A stretch of DNA of 7,644 nucleotides. Origin: an uncultured Prevotellaceae bacterium (GTDB lineage: Bacteria; Bacteroidota; Bacteroidia; Bacteroidales; Bacteroidaceae). The translations under genes were made by a program, and so were the position numbers. The stretch is from positions 1 through 7,644 of the forward strand of contig CABSGW010000123.1 of NCBI GenBank assembly GCA_902477365.1, read 5' to 3'. Under the pieces are notes generated by a model. That model saw nothing but the letters and a program-made list of their open reading frames with translations, was not told the origin of the DNA and ran no database searches. Shown in pieces: positions 1 through 7,644 of this stretch (position 1 is its first letter; each line of letters starts with the position of its first letter).

Positions 1-62
1 AAGCGGACTGTAATTTAGAAGAATGATGAGTATTTGTAAATCAGTTGTTTAAAGAATACTAC

Positions 63-78
63 TATAGATTTCTCTATA
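63..78. repeat. Short inverted repeat TATAGA-N4-TCTATA
   Basis: TATAGA at 63-68 and TCTATA at 73-78 are perfect inverted arms of 6 bases around a 4-base spacer (TTTC). The repeat lies about 95 bases before the regulator's start codon, so it could be an operator for a dimeric DNA-binding protein. In DNA this AT-rich, such a short palindrome can easily arise by chance. No T-run follows that would make it a terminator. Confidence 0.25.
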
Positions 79-80
79 AA

Positions 81-126
81 TTGAAAAATAAAATCAGCGC
101 TTACTGTGTCTGTTTGAAAATAAAAT
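81..126 (+). repeat. Near-identical A-rich direct repeat, 33-base period
   Basis: TTGAAAAATAAAAT at 81-94 recurs as TTGAAAATAAAAT at 114-126, differing only by one A in the first A-run. The two copies start 33 bases apart, about three turns of the helix, so a bound protein would meet both on the same face. They lie about 50 to 90 bases upstream of the regulator's start codon. The repeat is plain in the sequence. Its role as a binding site or bent-DNA element is inference, and low-complexity AT-rich DNA lowers its significance. Confidence 0.4.
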
Positions 127-172
127 AATAGCTTTACCCCCATATTATTCACCTTCTAATATCCTGACATCT

Positions 173-1792
173 ATGTGCCGGTATAACTTCGCCTTTTCTC
201 TGTCACACCTGGTTGCGGTGTTTATTTGTGGTATCGGTTTTTTTCTGCTCTTTAGCCCGTCTCCTCTTCGTGCGCAAAACCTAGATTCCGTTCTTTGCGT
301 GCTTGATAGTTGTATAGATCGGCGCGCAGATTACGAGGCGGTGTTTGTACGGCGGGTCGATTCATTGCGGCATAGCATCTCTTTGAATACCGATAAAGCC
401 GAGGCCTATCGGTTGTGGACGGAAGTGGGGCGCGAAGAGTTCCGGCATAGTAGCCGTAAGGCTCTTGAAGCTTACAGACAGGCGTGGCTGTTGGCCGAGC
501 AGATGGGGAATGAGGAGTTGGTTGTGCGGAGTAAACTCAGTATAGCCCTCATCTACGGACAAGTGGATTTACCTTGGGAGGGAGAGATGTTGCTTGCTTC
601 TATAGGAGATGTTACGCGCTATACGGAAGCTACGCGTCGGATGTTCTACGATGTGCACAACGATGTCTATGATTTCTACCGGCAGGGGACTATTCCCAAT
701 GAGGTTTCTGAAACCCATTTGCAGAAGGCCTCTCTGCTTACAGATTCTATAAAGAAATATTTGCACACGCCCTTTCAGCAGGCCATCAATTTCCAGTATG
801 GTAGCCTGAATGTGCAAGACATGGTTTCTGCCCTAAAAAAGGAATACGACCGGCAACCTGAAGGAGGGAGTAAAGCTTTGATTGCTATTGTGCTGGCTAA
901 TAAATATCATTTGTTGCGCGATAATGCCATGCGCGACTATTATTGGGCGTTATCGGCCATCTATTCGTTACGTTATGTGCGTTACGAGTATGAGGCATTG
1001 TTACGGCTTGCCGGGCGTATGTACGATCGTGGGGATAGGGAACGTGGGGTTCGTTATGCGATTGCGGCTTATGAAATGGCTGACATTTGGGGTAGCGGTG
1101 CAAGAAAAGTAGAGCTTTCCGCTACCTTGACGCGTGGTTTGGGATTGGAGCGGCAAACGACCGATACCTTATCCAGTCAGATGGAAGGGTGGAGGATACT
1201 GGCTGTCGCTCTGCTGGGCGTCATTGGGATTGGGACTGTTATGCTGATACGTCGGTATCGCAGGACCAGAAAGAGGAATAGCATGCAGGAAAGCGAACGA
1301 TTGGCTGCGCAAGGTCGTATCGTGGCTTTGCAATCGGAAGTAGACGAAAAGACCGATACCATAACCAGTTTCCTGAATCTTAGTCTCGATGCCTTGTTTC
1401 GTATTGAGCAGTTGCGCAATACGGTTGTGAGCCGCATTGTGGCCGGAGAGACCGAGCGGTTGCAACGTCAGTTCACGAATGGAGACATGTTGGCTGTCTT
1501 TCGCGAGGAGAGTTTACGGCGCTTTGACATCTCCTTTCTCCGCCTTTATCCCGAGTTTATAAAGCGTGTGAATCTACTATTCCGCCCCAATGCACAAATA
1601 GCGCTTTCCGATACCGAAATGTTGAACAACGAGTTGCGTGTATTGGCTTTCACGAAGATGGGTATAACCGATGCCACACGTATTGCCACCATCCTCGGGG
1701 TAACAGTAAGTACGGTTTATTATTACCGCAACCGTATCAAGTCACGCGCTATTTCGGGATCGACTTTTAAGCAGGACTTTGGGTGTATTTAG
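173..1792 (+). CDS. DUF6377-type membrane-anchored transcriptional regulator with C-terminal helix-turn-helix
   Basis: This 539-residue protein has the architecture of Bacteroidota DUF6377 regulators. Residues 1-34 are a hydrophobic signal sequence with likely cleavage after LRA. Residues 35-340 are helix-rich with a TPR-like stretch around 74-130, and should lie in the periplasm. Residues 341-359 form one membrane span, followed by the basic cluster RRYRRTRKR (360-368), which places the C-terminus in the cytoplasm. A coiled-coil stretch follows at about 370-400. The end, about 485-527, contains a LuxR-like helix-turn-helix with the conserved pieces LRVLAFTKMGI, ATILGV and TVYYYRNRIKSRAI. The likely role is to sense a periplasmic signal and act on DNA from the inner membrane, as a one-component system without a kinase. 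The ATG at 173 is the only ATG giving a proper signal peptide. The gene converges on rmuC across 24 bases. Family assignment is from recognised features. Signal and target genes are unknown. Confidence 0.82.
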   Translation: MCRYNFAFSLSHLVAVFICGIGFFLLFSPSPLRAQNLDSVLCVLDSCIDRRADYEAVFVRRVDSLRHSISLNTDKAEAYRLWTEVGREEFRHSSRKALEAYRQAWLLAEQMGNEELVVRSKLSIALIYGQVDLPWEGEMLLASIGDVTRYTEATRRMFYDVHNDVYDFYRQGTIPNEVSETHLQKASLLTDSIKKYLHTPFQQAINFQYGSLNVQDMVSALKKEYDRQPEGGSKALIAIVLANKYHLLRDNAMRDYYWALSAIYSLRYVRYEYEALLRLAGRMYDRGDRERGVRYAIAAYEMADIWGSGARKVELSATLTRGLGLERQTTDTLSSQMEGWRILAVALLGVIGIGTVMLIRRYRRTRKRNSMQESERLAAQGRIVALQSEVDEKTDTITSFLNLSLDALFRIEQLRNTVVSRIVAGETERLQRQFTNGDMLAVFREESLRRFDISFLRLYPEFIKRVNLLFRPNAQIALSDTEMLNNELRVLAFTKMGITDATRIATILGVTVSTVYYYRNRIKSRAISGSTFKQDFGCI

Positions 1793-1816
1793 CGCGGTTA
1801 TGCGGAAAAGGGGGGA

Positions 1817-3010
1817 TTATTCTTCCGCTTGCTCCAACAGGTGTTCGGGCATTTGGGAGGAGGAATTCATGCCTTTCTGCCGCCAGTTCTCCAACTGTCG
1901 GACAATGTTTCCACGACCGGTACATAACTGTTTCTCGGCACGTTCATAGGCGTCGGACAGTTGGCGGATGTTTGTACCTATTCCGTCGAATGTGCGTGCA
2001 AAGGTGACAAACTTCGTGTACAATTTGTCTGCCGACCGATAGATTTCTTCGACGCTTTGCGATTGGCGTTCGCTTTGCCACAGGTTGTAGGCCAGTTGAA
2101 GCGTTGTGAGCAGATTGGTCGGGTTAAGTAGGATAACCCGACGTGCGTAGGCATCGGTTGCCAGTTGCGGATCTGCCTGAAGGGCGGTGATGTATCCTGC
2201 CTCGTTCGGAATGAACATCAGGACGTAGCCGATCGCCCCGGGTACTACGCGGTCATAGGATTTTTCGCTTAATTCTTTGATATGCTTGCGTACAGAAAGC
2301 AGGTGCTCTTTCAGGTAGCGGCTGCGTTCTGCCTCGTCGGTCGCTGCAATGTAGTGTGTGTGGGCGGTCAACGACACTTTCGAGTCTATTACCACGCGTC
2401 GGTTACCGGGAAACCGGACAACAACGTCGGGTATAAGGCGACGGCCCTGTTCATCGGTTTCGGTTGCTTGTATCTCGAAGTCATGCCCTTCGCGTAAGCC
2501 TGATGCTTCAAGCAGGTTTGCCAGTACCGCTTCTCCCCAGTTTCCTTGTTTTTTGGAGTCGGTTTTGAGTGCGCGTGTCAGCTCGTTGGCTTCGCGACCT
2601 ATTTCGAGGGTACGTTCCATCAAATGCCGGATATGTACATCGAGCGAAGCGTGACCGGCAGTGAGTGATTCCTTAAAGCGGCTGAGTTCTTTACCCAGCG
2701 GGTCGAGCAGGGCACCCAACTGTTCTTTGTTGCTGGCACGCAGTGCGTTACTTTGAGCCTGAGCCACCTCTTGCGCCAGGTTTTGCAGTTCGGCTTTCAG
2801 CTGCACCTGTTCTGTACGCCTCAACTGTTCGGCGTTTTCACGTTCCACCTGCAGGCGGGTACGCAATTCGGTGCTCTCTTGTCGGGCTGTGTCCAGTTCG
2901 CGTTGTAGTGCATCTTGCTGGTGTGCCGCCTTTTTGTGGCACCACCAGGCGGTTCCGCTTGTGCTGGCAATAATCAGTATGACGGCGATGAGTGAGAAGG
3001 TCAATAACAT
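1817..3010 (-). CDS. rmuC: RmuC family DNA recombination protein (predicted nuclease)
   Basis: RmuC in E. coli limits rearrangement between inverted repeats, and the family is predicted to have a restriction-endonuclease-like fold. This 397-residue copy is complete and in its typical order: an N-terminal membrane anchor (about residues 2-23), a long coiled coil (about 28-95), then the RmuC core. Core landmarks are GNWGEAVLANLL at 156-167, PDVVVRF at 194-200 followed by VVIDSKVSL at 206-214, FIPNEAGY at 266-273, LLNPTNLLTTL at 294-304, and GRGNIVRQLENW at 365-376. D195, D209 and K211 fit a PD-(D/E)XK-like active site, so it looks catalytically intact. The anchor suggests that it works at the inner membrane, facing the cytoplasm. 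Its ATG lies 4 bases after the sbcC stop, with no Shine-Dalgarno motif before it, so it is probably the last gene of the sbcD-sbcC-rmuC operon. The substrate in this organism is not known. Confidence 0.95.
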   Translation of the reverse strand: MLLTFSLIAVILIIASTSGTAWWCHKKAAHQQDALQRELDTARQESTELRTRLQVERENAEQLRRTEQVQLKAELQNLAQEVAQAQSNALRASNKEQLGALLDPLGKELSRFKESLTAGHASLDVHIRHLMERTLEIGREANELTRALKTDSKKQGNWGEAVLANLLEASGLREGHDFEIQATETDEQGRRLIPDVVVRFPGNRRVVIDSKVSLTAHTHYIAATDEAERSRYLKEHLLSVRKHIKELSEKSYDRVVPGAIGYVLMFIPNEAGYITALQADPQLATDAYARRVILLNPTNLLTTLQLAYNLWQSERQSQSVEEIYRSADKLYTKFVTFARTFDGIGTNIRQLSDAYERAEKQLCTGRGNIVRQLENWRQKGMNSSSQMPEHLLEQAEE

Positions 3011-3014
3011 GTGT

Positions 3015-6000
3015 TCAATAGATTTCGATGGTACTTTTACCGCCGGTTGGTTGTTTGATAAGCCGTATTTGGGGCGTGATGCGTGAGCGGATCTGTTCGG
3101 TGTGGCTGATTACGCCCACTTTGCGTCCTTGTGCCGTTTGCAGGTTGCCCAGGGCGTCCATCACCAGTTCCAGACTGTCATTGTCCAGATTGCCGAACCC
3201 TTCGTCAATAAAGAGGCTGCCGATGGACAAGTTGCCTGACGATAGTGACGAGAGTCCTAAGGCCAGGCCCAGACTGACAATAAAGGTCTCGCCACCCGAT
3301 AGCGAGTTGACCGGTCGGGTCTCGTCAAACATGTCGCGGTCAATGATTTCCAGTCCCAGCGTATTGGGTATGTTGCGCAGTCGATAACGTGGAGACAGTT
3401 TCTCCAATTGCCGGTTGGCGTGTTCCACCAGGAACAGGAACGTATAACATTGTGCCTGCTCCCTGAAGCGCTTTCCGTCGGCACTGCCAAAGAGTGCCGA
3501 AAGGCTGTTCCATCGTTTCTTCTGTTGCTGAAGCGTTTCCAGTTCGTCTGCCAGTTTGCCAATCTGCTCCAAACTGCGACGGTGCGCCATGATGCGCAGG
3601 TTGACAGCCGATAACTCTTCGTAGATAGTCTCGCGGTGCGCCTGTAGCTCCTGGCTGTTGGCCTGCAGTGCCTCGCGGCTTTCCTCGTCTTTTCCTGAGG
3701 GACGTCCGGTGGCGGCTTTCAGTTCCAGTATTTGTTGCTGGGTGGTCTGCAAACGGTTCTGTGCCAGTGTGACAGCCTCCTTGCGTTGGGTTATTTCGTT
3801 ACGCAACGCATTCCAGTTCCTGGTATCGCCGAACAACCGTTCCAGTTCGGCAAACTGTACGGCGGGATGGTCTGCATTGAATCGCCGAATCCATAAATCC
3901 AGTTCTGCACGGCGGTTTGCCAGCTCCCCTTCACGGCTGAAGCGTTGTTCCTGCAAACTTTGTGCCTGTCCTTGCCGGTGCTTCCACAGGCTGTGTGCGT
4001 CGTTGTATTGTTGTGCCAGGCTTGTTTCGGTCTCGGCCGCTTGCTGAACGGCTAGCTGCAATCTTTTGGCAACAACGTCCGGCTGTTCGTTTCCGAACAG
4101 TTTCTTCAACTCATTCTCTTTATGCACAATGGCATCCTGAAGCATTTCGGTTTCCTCTTGGACGGATGCAGCGTGCCGCTCGGCCTCTTCCAATACGGAC
4201 TGGATGTTCTTGACACTCTCTTGCAGCCGATAAGCGGTCAGTTCTGTTTGAGCGGCTTCCTCTTTCAGTTTGTTCCATTCATTTGTGAGCCGTTCAAGCC
4301 GGTTACGGAAGTTCTCGGGGCTTTGCTGCCATTCGGTATACCATCCCGGCAGGGTGATATGCTCCTCCAATTCTTCATATAATTCACGGCGTGCGCGGTC
4401 AAGGTGCTGGTTATGCTTTTGCAGCTCTTCGAGTGTCGAGTTGGTGACGCGTACGGCTGTCCGTTCCTCGTTCAATCGGTTGGACGTGTCGGTCAGGTGA
4501 CGCTCCAGTCCATCTATCTGTTCACTTAGTTTGTTGATGAGTTGCTGGTGATGGTTATAGGTATCCAGGGCGGTACGCGCTTCGTCCACCCGTTTGCCTG
4601 TTCCCTCCAACAGTTGTTCTATGAGTAGCCGGCGCGCATTTCGGTTGACACTTTCGGAACAGTCGGTAAACGAGGTGTCGAGTGTGGCAAATGCTTGCCA
4701 GCCGGTTATGTCGGCTTTGAGCTGTTTGCGTGTTTGTTCCAGATGGAGTTCTTCTGCGTGAATCAGTCCGTCTTCCAGTGCCTGTTCGCGTTGCAGTGCC
4801 TGCAGTTGTTCCTGTTTCAGGTGCAGCTCATCTGCCGTTTCGCGGTATTCTTTCTCCAGATTCGAGATCAGAATACCTAATTCCTGTTCCGTTTCGGTAT
4901 GGTAGGGATGGTGGGTTGCACCGCATAACGGGCAGGCTGTCCCCTCTTTCAGGCGACGGCGCAACTGCACGATGTTTTCGCTTTGACTCAACGTGTAGGC
5001 CGTGTTCATGCGCTCACAGGTTGCCGATAATATTTCTACCTGTTGGGCCAGTTGGGCAACGATAGTACGGTTCTGTTCGAGCAACAGTTTACGTCGTGCC
5101 AGGTCCGGTGTCTTCTCGGTGATGGTGTCATACCCCATGGAGATGCGGTACCATAAGTCTTGTGCCCGTTGCAGTTGTTGCAGTATGTGATTGTTACGGG
5201 TGTAGCGTTCCTGCAGTTCGCTGCTGTCCAGCCCGTAATTGTTTTGTTTGTAGATGCGCCGTTCCGCCTGCAACGTTTCCAGTTGCGACTCCGTGTCGGT
5301 ACGTTGCGCTTCCAGTTGTTCCAAGGTCCGGCTTTGTTCCGTCTGCTGGCGTTGCAGCTCGTCGTAACGTTTACGCAGGTTTTTCTCTTCTTCGGCCACC
5401 TCGTACAGGCGCGCCAGTTTCTCTCTGATGCGGTCCACCTTCTCGAACATACGCTGGTGTACGGCCAGTGCCTGTATCTGTTGGGTCAGTTCGGTGATGT
5501 GCTGTTGCACCTTGTTCTGTTCATTGTGGGTCGAGGCCAGCAGTGTGCGGCGTTCGGCCACTGTCACTTGGGTCTGTCGGATGGCCTCTTTCTTTTTCTT
5601 CAGCTCGGCGGCCGATGCGCCTATTTCCCCCTGCAACGCATATCCGGCGTTCAGTTGGGGCTGTCTTTCCCGCAAAGTTCGTTCAGCCTCGGTTCGCACC
5701 GTGCGCGCCGCTTCGTGTTGGGCTTTGGCTGTTTCCAGTTGTTTGCGGCAAGTGTTTGTTTCGGCCGTGGCTGTTTCTATCTGTGCTTTTAACGTTTGCA
5801 CGTTGGTTTCCATTACCTTTATTTCACGGAACAGGGGTAGGATGCACAACACCTGATCGTAACGTTCCAACAGCGCCTGTTGGGTGTATAGTGCGGCATA
5901 GTTATGGTGTGCCGTTTGCAGCGCCAGTTCGTGTTGCTTGTGTTCTGCGGCCAGGCGGTCGTAGTGTGCATACCATTGCAACTGTTCGGTGATGGTTTTC

Positions 6001-6767
6001 AGGCGTTGGTCGGCCTCGTTCAGCCGGCTTTTGTGCAGTAGGTGGCTCTCTTCGGCCTGTTTCAGGTCCGCTTCGTCCATTTTGTTCGTTCCCAATGCTT
6101 CAATGCGTGTGGCCAGCAGTTCGTAAGCGCGGTTGGCCTCATCGTTCAACTGGTATATCTGTCGCGATATGCGGCCGTAGATGGCTGTTCCGGTCAGTTT
6201 CTCCAGCAGGGCCGATTTGTCGGCCTGTTTGGCTCGCAGGAAGTTGGCAAAACTGTTTTGTGCCAGAATGACCGTGCGGGTGAATTGTGTGTAGTCCAGT
6301 CCTATCAGTGCGGGTATGCGTTGGTCCACTTCGCGTTCGTCATACCGTTCGCCGTGCGGTTTGACGCGTTCCAGCGACCGGGTCACCTTGTTGTACGTAC
6401 CGGTACGTTTCAGCTTCAGGCTCCATCCGGCACGGTAGGTGGTTCCGCCGGGTATGGTAAACGTCACCTCGCAAAAGCCCTCCCGGCAACCTCTGCGCAG
6501 GATGTTCCGGGTGTCGCCGGCCTGCAATTCCGTATCGCTGTTTAGTTTGCGTCCGTCAAAGCGGGTCAGCCTTTCCGCGTCGTCAAAACGGGGCGCCCGG
6601 TTGTACAACGCCAGGCAAATGGCATCCAACAATGTCGATTTGCCGGCACCGGTGTCACCGGTAATAGCAAAAAGACCGGCCGAACGTAACGGTTCTTTGG
6701 TAAAGTCAACAACCTGTTCTCCCTCGATGGATGCCAGGTTACATAGCACAATACGTTCTATCTTCAT
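3015..6767 (-). CDS. sbcC: SbcC, ATPase subunit of the SbcCD nuclease (Rad50-like)
   Basis: SbcC is the SMC-like ATPase partner of the SbcD nuclease. The complex opens DNA hairpins and cuts blocked or protein-bound double-strand ends in the cytoplasm. This 1250-residue protein is complete. The N-terminal half of the ATPase head has the Walker A motif GDTGAGKST (37-45) and the Q-loop in ILAQNSF (Q170). Long Q-, E- and L-rich coiled coils (about 200-600 and 625-1080) flank a central zinc hook CPLC at 612-615, followed by THHPYH. The C-terminal head has the ABC signature LSGGE (1156-1160), Walker B LFIDE (D1188, E1189), the D-loop GNLD (1192-1195) and the switch histidine H1222, so all ATPase motifs are intact. 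It is about 200 residues longer than E. coli SbcC (1048), the extra length lying in the coiled coils. Its ATG overlaps the sbcD stop as ATGA, which points to translational coupling. A purine-rich stretch (AGAAGAAAGAAA) just upstream may help initiation. Confidence 0.97.
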   Translation of the reverse strand: MKIERIVLCNLASIEGEQVVDFTKEPLRSAGLFAITGDTGAGKSTLLDAICLALYNRAPRFDDAERLTRFDGRKLNSDTELQAGDTRNILRRGCREGFCEVTFTIPGGTTYRAGWSLKLKRTGTYNKVTRSLERVKPHGERYDEREVDQRIPALIGLDYTQFTRTVILAQNSFANFLRAKQADKSALLEKLTGTAIYGRISRQIYQLNDEANRAYELLATRIEALGTNKMDEADLKQAEESHLLHKSRLNEADQRLKTITEQLQWYAHYDRLAAEHKQHELALQTAHHNYAALYTQQALLERYDQVLCILPLFREIKVMETNVQTLKAQIETATAETNTCRKQLETAKAQHEAARTVRTEAERTLRERQPQLNAGYALQGEIGASAAELKKKKEAIRQTQVTVAERRTLLASTHNEQNKVQQHITELTQQIQALAVHQRMFEKVDRIREKLARLYEVAEEEKNLRKRYDELQRQQTEQSRTLEQLEAQRTDTESQLETLQAERRIYKQNNYGLDSSELQERYTRNNHILQQLQRAQDLWYRISMGYDTITEKTPDLARRKLLLEQNRTIVAQLAQQVEILSATCERMNTAYTLSQSENIVQLRRRLKEGTACPLCGATHHPYHTETEQELGILISNLEKEYRETADELHLKQEQLQALQREQALEDGLIHAEELHLEQTRKQLKADITGWQAFATLDTSFTDCSESVNRNARRLLIEQLLEGTGKRVDEARTALDTYNHHQQLINKLSEQIDGLERHLTDTSNRLNEERTAVRVTNSTLEELQKHNQHLDRARRELYEELEEHITLPGWYTEWQQSPENFRNRLERLTNEWNKLKEEAAQTELTAYRLQESVKNIQSVLEEAERHAASVQEETEMLQDAIVHKENELKKLFGNEQPDVVAKRLQLAVQQAAETETSLAQQYNDAHSLWKHRQGQAQSLQEQRFSREGELANRRAELDLWIRRFNADHPAVQFAELERLFGDTRNWNALRNEITQRKEAVTLAQNRLQTTQQQILELKAATGRPSGKDEESREALQANSQELQAHRETIYEELSAVNLRIMAHRRSLEQIGKLADELETLQQQKKRWNSLSALFGSADGKRFREQAQCYTFLFLVEHANRQLEKLSPRYRLRNIPNTLGLEIIDRDMFDETRPVNSLSGGETFIVSLGLALGLSSLSSGNLSIGSLFIDEGFGNLDNDSLELVMDALGNLQTAQGRKVGVISHTEQIRSRITPQIRLIKQPTGGKSTIEIY

Positions 6768-7644
6768 GCGTTTCTTTCTTCTAAATCATTCTTTTCGGCC
6801 GCTTCGCGGGCTTGTTCGAACAGTGTCGCCAGATCGTCTGGCATGGGGGTGTCATAACGGTTTTTGAACACCAGTTGTGCCATGTCCAGCGGAGTCATTT
6901 GTTTGAGGGTCTCGAGCGATTGTACCGGAGCGTCGTCGATAGCTTCGCCAGCAGGGCGCACACGCACCAACCGGCAGAAGTGGACTGCTTTGTTGCCCAG
7001 TTCGGTCATGATTTGTTGTACCAGGGATGGCTCGGGACGTTCGTCTCTGATTTTGATTTCCAGATAGGGCCAGGAATGTCCGTTATCCTTTTTTCCGGCA
7101 TTGGGCAGGTTACGGATGGCCTCAAAAGCCTCGGCCGTGTTGCAGGCTCCGGTTTCGGGGATGGCTTGCAGCCGCCGCAACGGTTCATAGGACAGGGTCT
7201 CCCATTCCGCCTTTCCGTCGGGAGAAATGATCACTTTTACCACGCCGTGGCGGTAGTTCTTTTCGGAAAAAGACATGGGCAGTACGCTTCCTGCATAGCG
7301 GATGGTATCCGAACCGGCTACGCGTTGTGCCTTGTGTATGTGCCCCAGTGCCACGTAGGCCGGACCGGTCGACAGTTGCGATACGTCCACGCACTCCTGC
7401 CCGCCCACAACCAGCCGTTCGCTGTGCTCGTCATTCACCACATCGGCTCCTGTGGCATAAAAATGAGCAGCCAGCAACAGGGGGGCGTCTGCTGTTTTCC
7501 GTTGCAGGGTTTTCAAGGCATCGGCCAGGAACAGCCGTGTCCCTTCACCGGCTGTTTCGGCCGGAGGGCAATCGGCCGGGCGCAAGAACGGGATGGCCAG
7601 GCAGTGGATCGATGTGTCATCGGTGCGGCTTGTCAGGCGGAGGC
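6764..7644 (-). CDS. sbcD: SbcD, nuclease subunit of SbcCD (Mre11-like), N-terminus cut by window edge
   Basis: SbcD is the metal-dependent phosphoesterase that gives the SbcCD complex its exonuclease and hairpin endonuclease activity. The frame stays open to the right edge of the window. Only the last 292 codons are visible, so about 100 N-terminal residues, carrying the DxH, GDxxD and GNHD metal-binding motifs, should lie outside. The visible part starts in the phosphoesterase domain with IHCLAIPFLRPADCP, then LLLAAHFYATGAD, whose His (codon at 7463-7465) is a metal-ligand candidate, and ALGHIHKAQ, with the family motif GHIH at 7334-7345. YAGSVLPMSFSE follows and leads into the C-terminal capping domain that contacts SbcC and DNA. 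An in-frame TTG at 7583-7585 is not the start, because clear SbcD homology continues upstream of it. It is the first visible gene of the operon. The promoter must be further right. Confidence 0.95.
   Translation of the reverse strand, partial: LRLTSRTDDTSIHCLAIPFLRPADCPPAETAGEGTRLFLADALKTLQRKTADAPLLLAAHFYATGADVVNDEHSERLVVGGQECVDVSQLSTGPAYVALGHIHKAQRVAGSDTIRYAGSVLPMSFSEKNYRHGVVKVIISPDGKAEWETLSYEPLRRLQAIPETGACNTAEAFEAIRNLPNAGKKDNGHSWPYLEIKIRDERPEPSLVQQIMTELGNKAVHFCRLVRVRPAGEAIDDAPVQSLETLKQMTPLDMAQLVFKNRYDTPMPDDLATLFEQAREAAEKNDLEERNA

Larger units (their letters stand above)
1..172 (+). promoter_or_regulatory. AT-rich upstream region and presumed promoter of the DUF6377-type regulator gene
   Basis: This stretch is clearly richer in A and T than the coding sequence that follows and holds no convincing reading frame, so it probably carries the promoter and leader of the gene starting at 173. 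Bacteroidota promoters usually have a -7 element TAnnTTTG with a TTTG about 20 bases upstream. The best match to the -7 element is TCTGTTTG at 109-116, which fits five of the six fixed positions, but no TTTG lies at the expected distance upstream. A start just after it would leave a leader of about 50 bases. The bases just before the ATG at 173 contain no Shine-Dalgarno motif. The promoter is inferred from position and composition, and the exact element is uncertain. Confidence 0.4.

Noticed and set aside
38..97. AAATCAG at 38-44 and again at 91-97
   Set aside because: A 7-base repeat in AT-rich DNA is expected by chance, and the flanks do not match.
1802..1828. Possible bidirectional terminator: GCGGAA at 1802-1807 and TTCCGC at 1823-1828
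   Set aside because: The stem is only 6 base pairs with a 15-base loop, overlaps the last codons of rmuC, and has no T-run after it on either strand.
3028..3387. Open frame of 119 codons on the plus strand opposite the end of sbcC
   Set aside because: It lies opposite the SbcC signature, Walker B and D-loop motifs. Its translation shows no domain or signal and it has no start context.
5160..5792. Open frame of 210 codons on the plus strand, rich in Leu, Phe and Val, opposite sbcC
   Set aside because: Its codons are the exact reverse complements of sbcC codons in register. Gln- and Glu-rich coiled coil (CAG, CAA, GAA) reads as Leu and Phe (CTG, TTG, TTC) on the other strand. Stops in this frame need the sbcC codons TTA, CTA or TCA, which are uncommon here. 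It is a shadow, not a membrane protein.
6042..6545. Open frame of 167 codons on the plus strand opposite the start of sbcC
   Set aside because: It is in the same codon-aligned antisense register as the frame at 5160-5792, and it lies opposite the conserved SbcC head, whose own motifs explain the sequence fully.
7583..7585. TTG as a possible start codon for sbcD
   Set aside because: The frame continues to the edge of the window and upstream codons still read as SbcD (IHCLAIPF before the TTG), so this is an internal leucine.

Overview
The window looks like ordinary chromosome of a Bacteroidota species, most likely in the order Bacteroidales. The plus-strand gene belongs to a membrane-tethered regulator family that I know only from this phylum (DUF6377). 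The starts lack clear Shine-Dalgarno motifs, which is usual there. I cannot fix the genus from the sequence.

Layout, left to right: (1) 1-172 is a markedly AT-rich region with no gene, holding the presumed promoter of the next gene. It contains a near-identical direct repeat and a short inverted repeat. (2) 173-1792 on the plus strand encodes a 539-residue protein with a signal peptide, a helical periplasmic region, one membrane span, and a cytoplasmic coiled coil ending in a helix-turn-helix. (3) After only 24 bases, three genes run in the opposite direction on the minus strand. In transcription order they are sbcD (entering from the right edge, N-terminus missing), sbcC (complete, 1250 residues) and rmuC (complete, 397 residues). 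sbcD and sbcC overlap by ATGA, and sbcC and rmuC are 4 bases apart, so this is very probably one operon whose promoter lies beyond the right edge.

SbcC and SbcD form the Mre11-Rad50-type nuclease complex that opens hairpins and processes blocked DNA ends. RmuC is a predicted membrane-anchored nuclease-fold protein that in E. coli limits rearrangement at inverted repeats. The operon therefore reads as a genome-maintenance unit. The convergent regulator appears to be an independent transcription unit, and its targets are not visible here.

I found no RNA gene, mobile element, CRISPR array or clearly new system. The observations below are modest and are scored that way.
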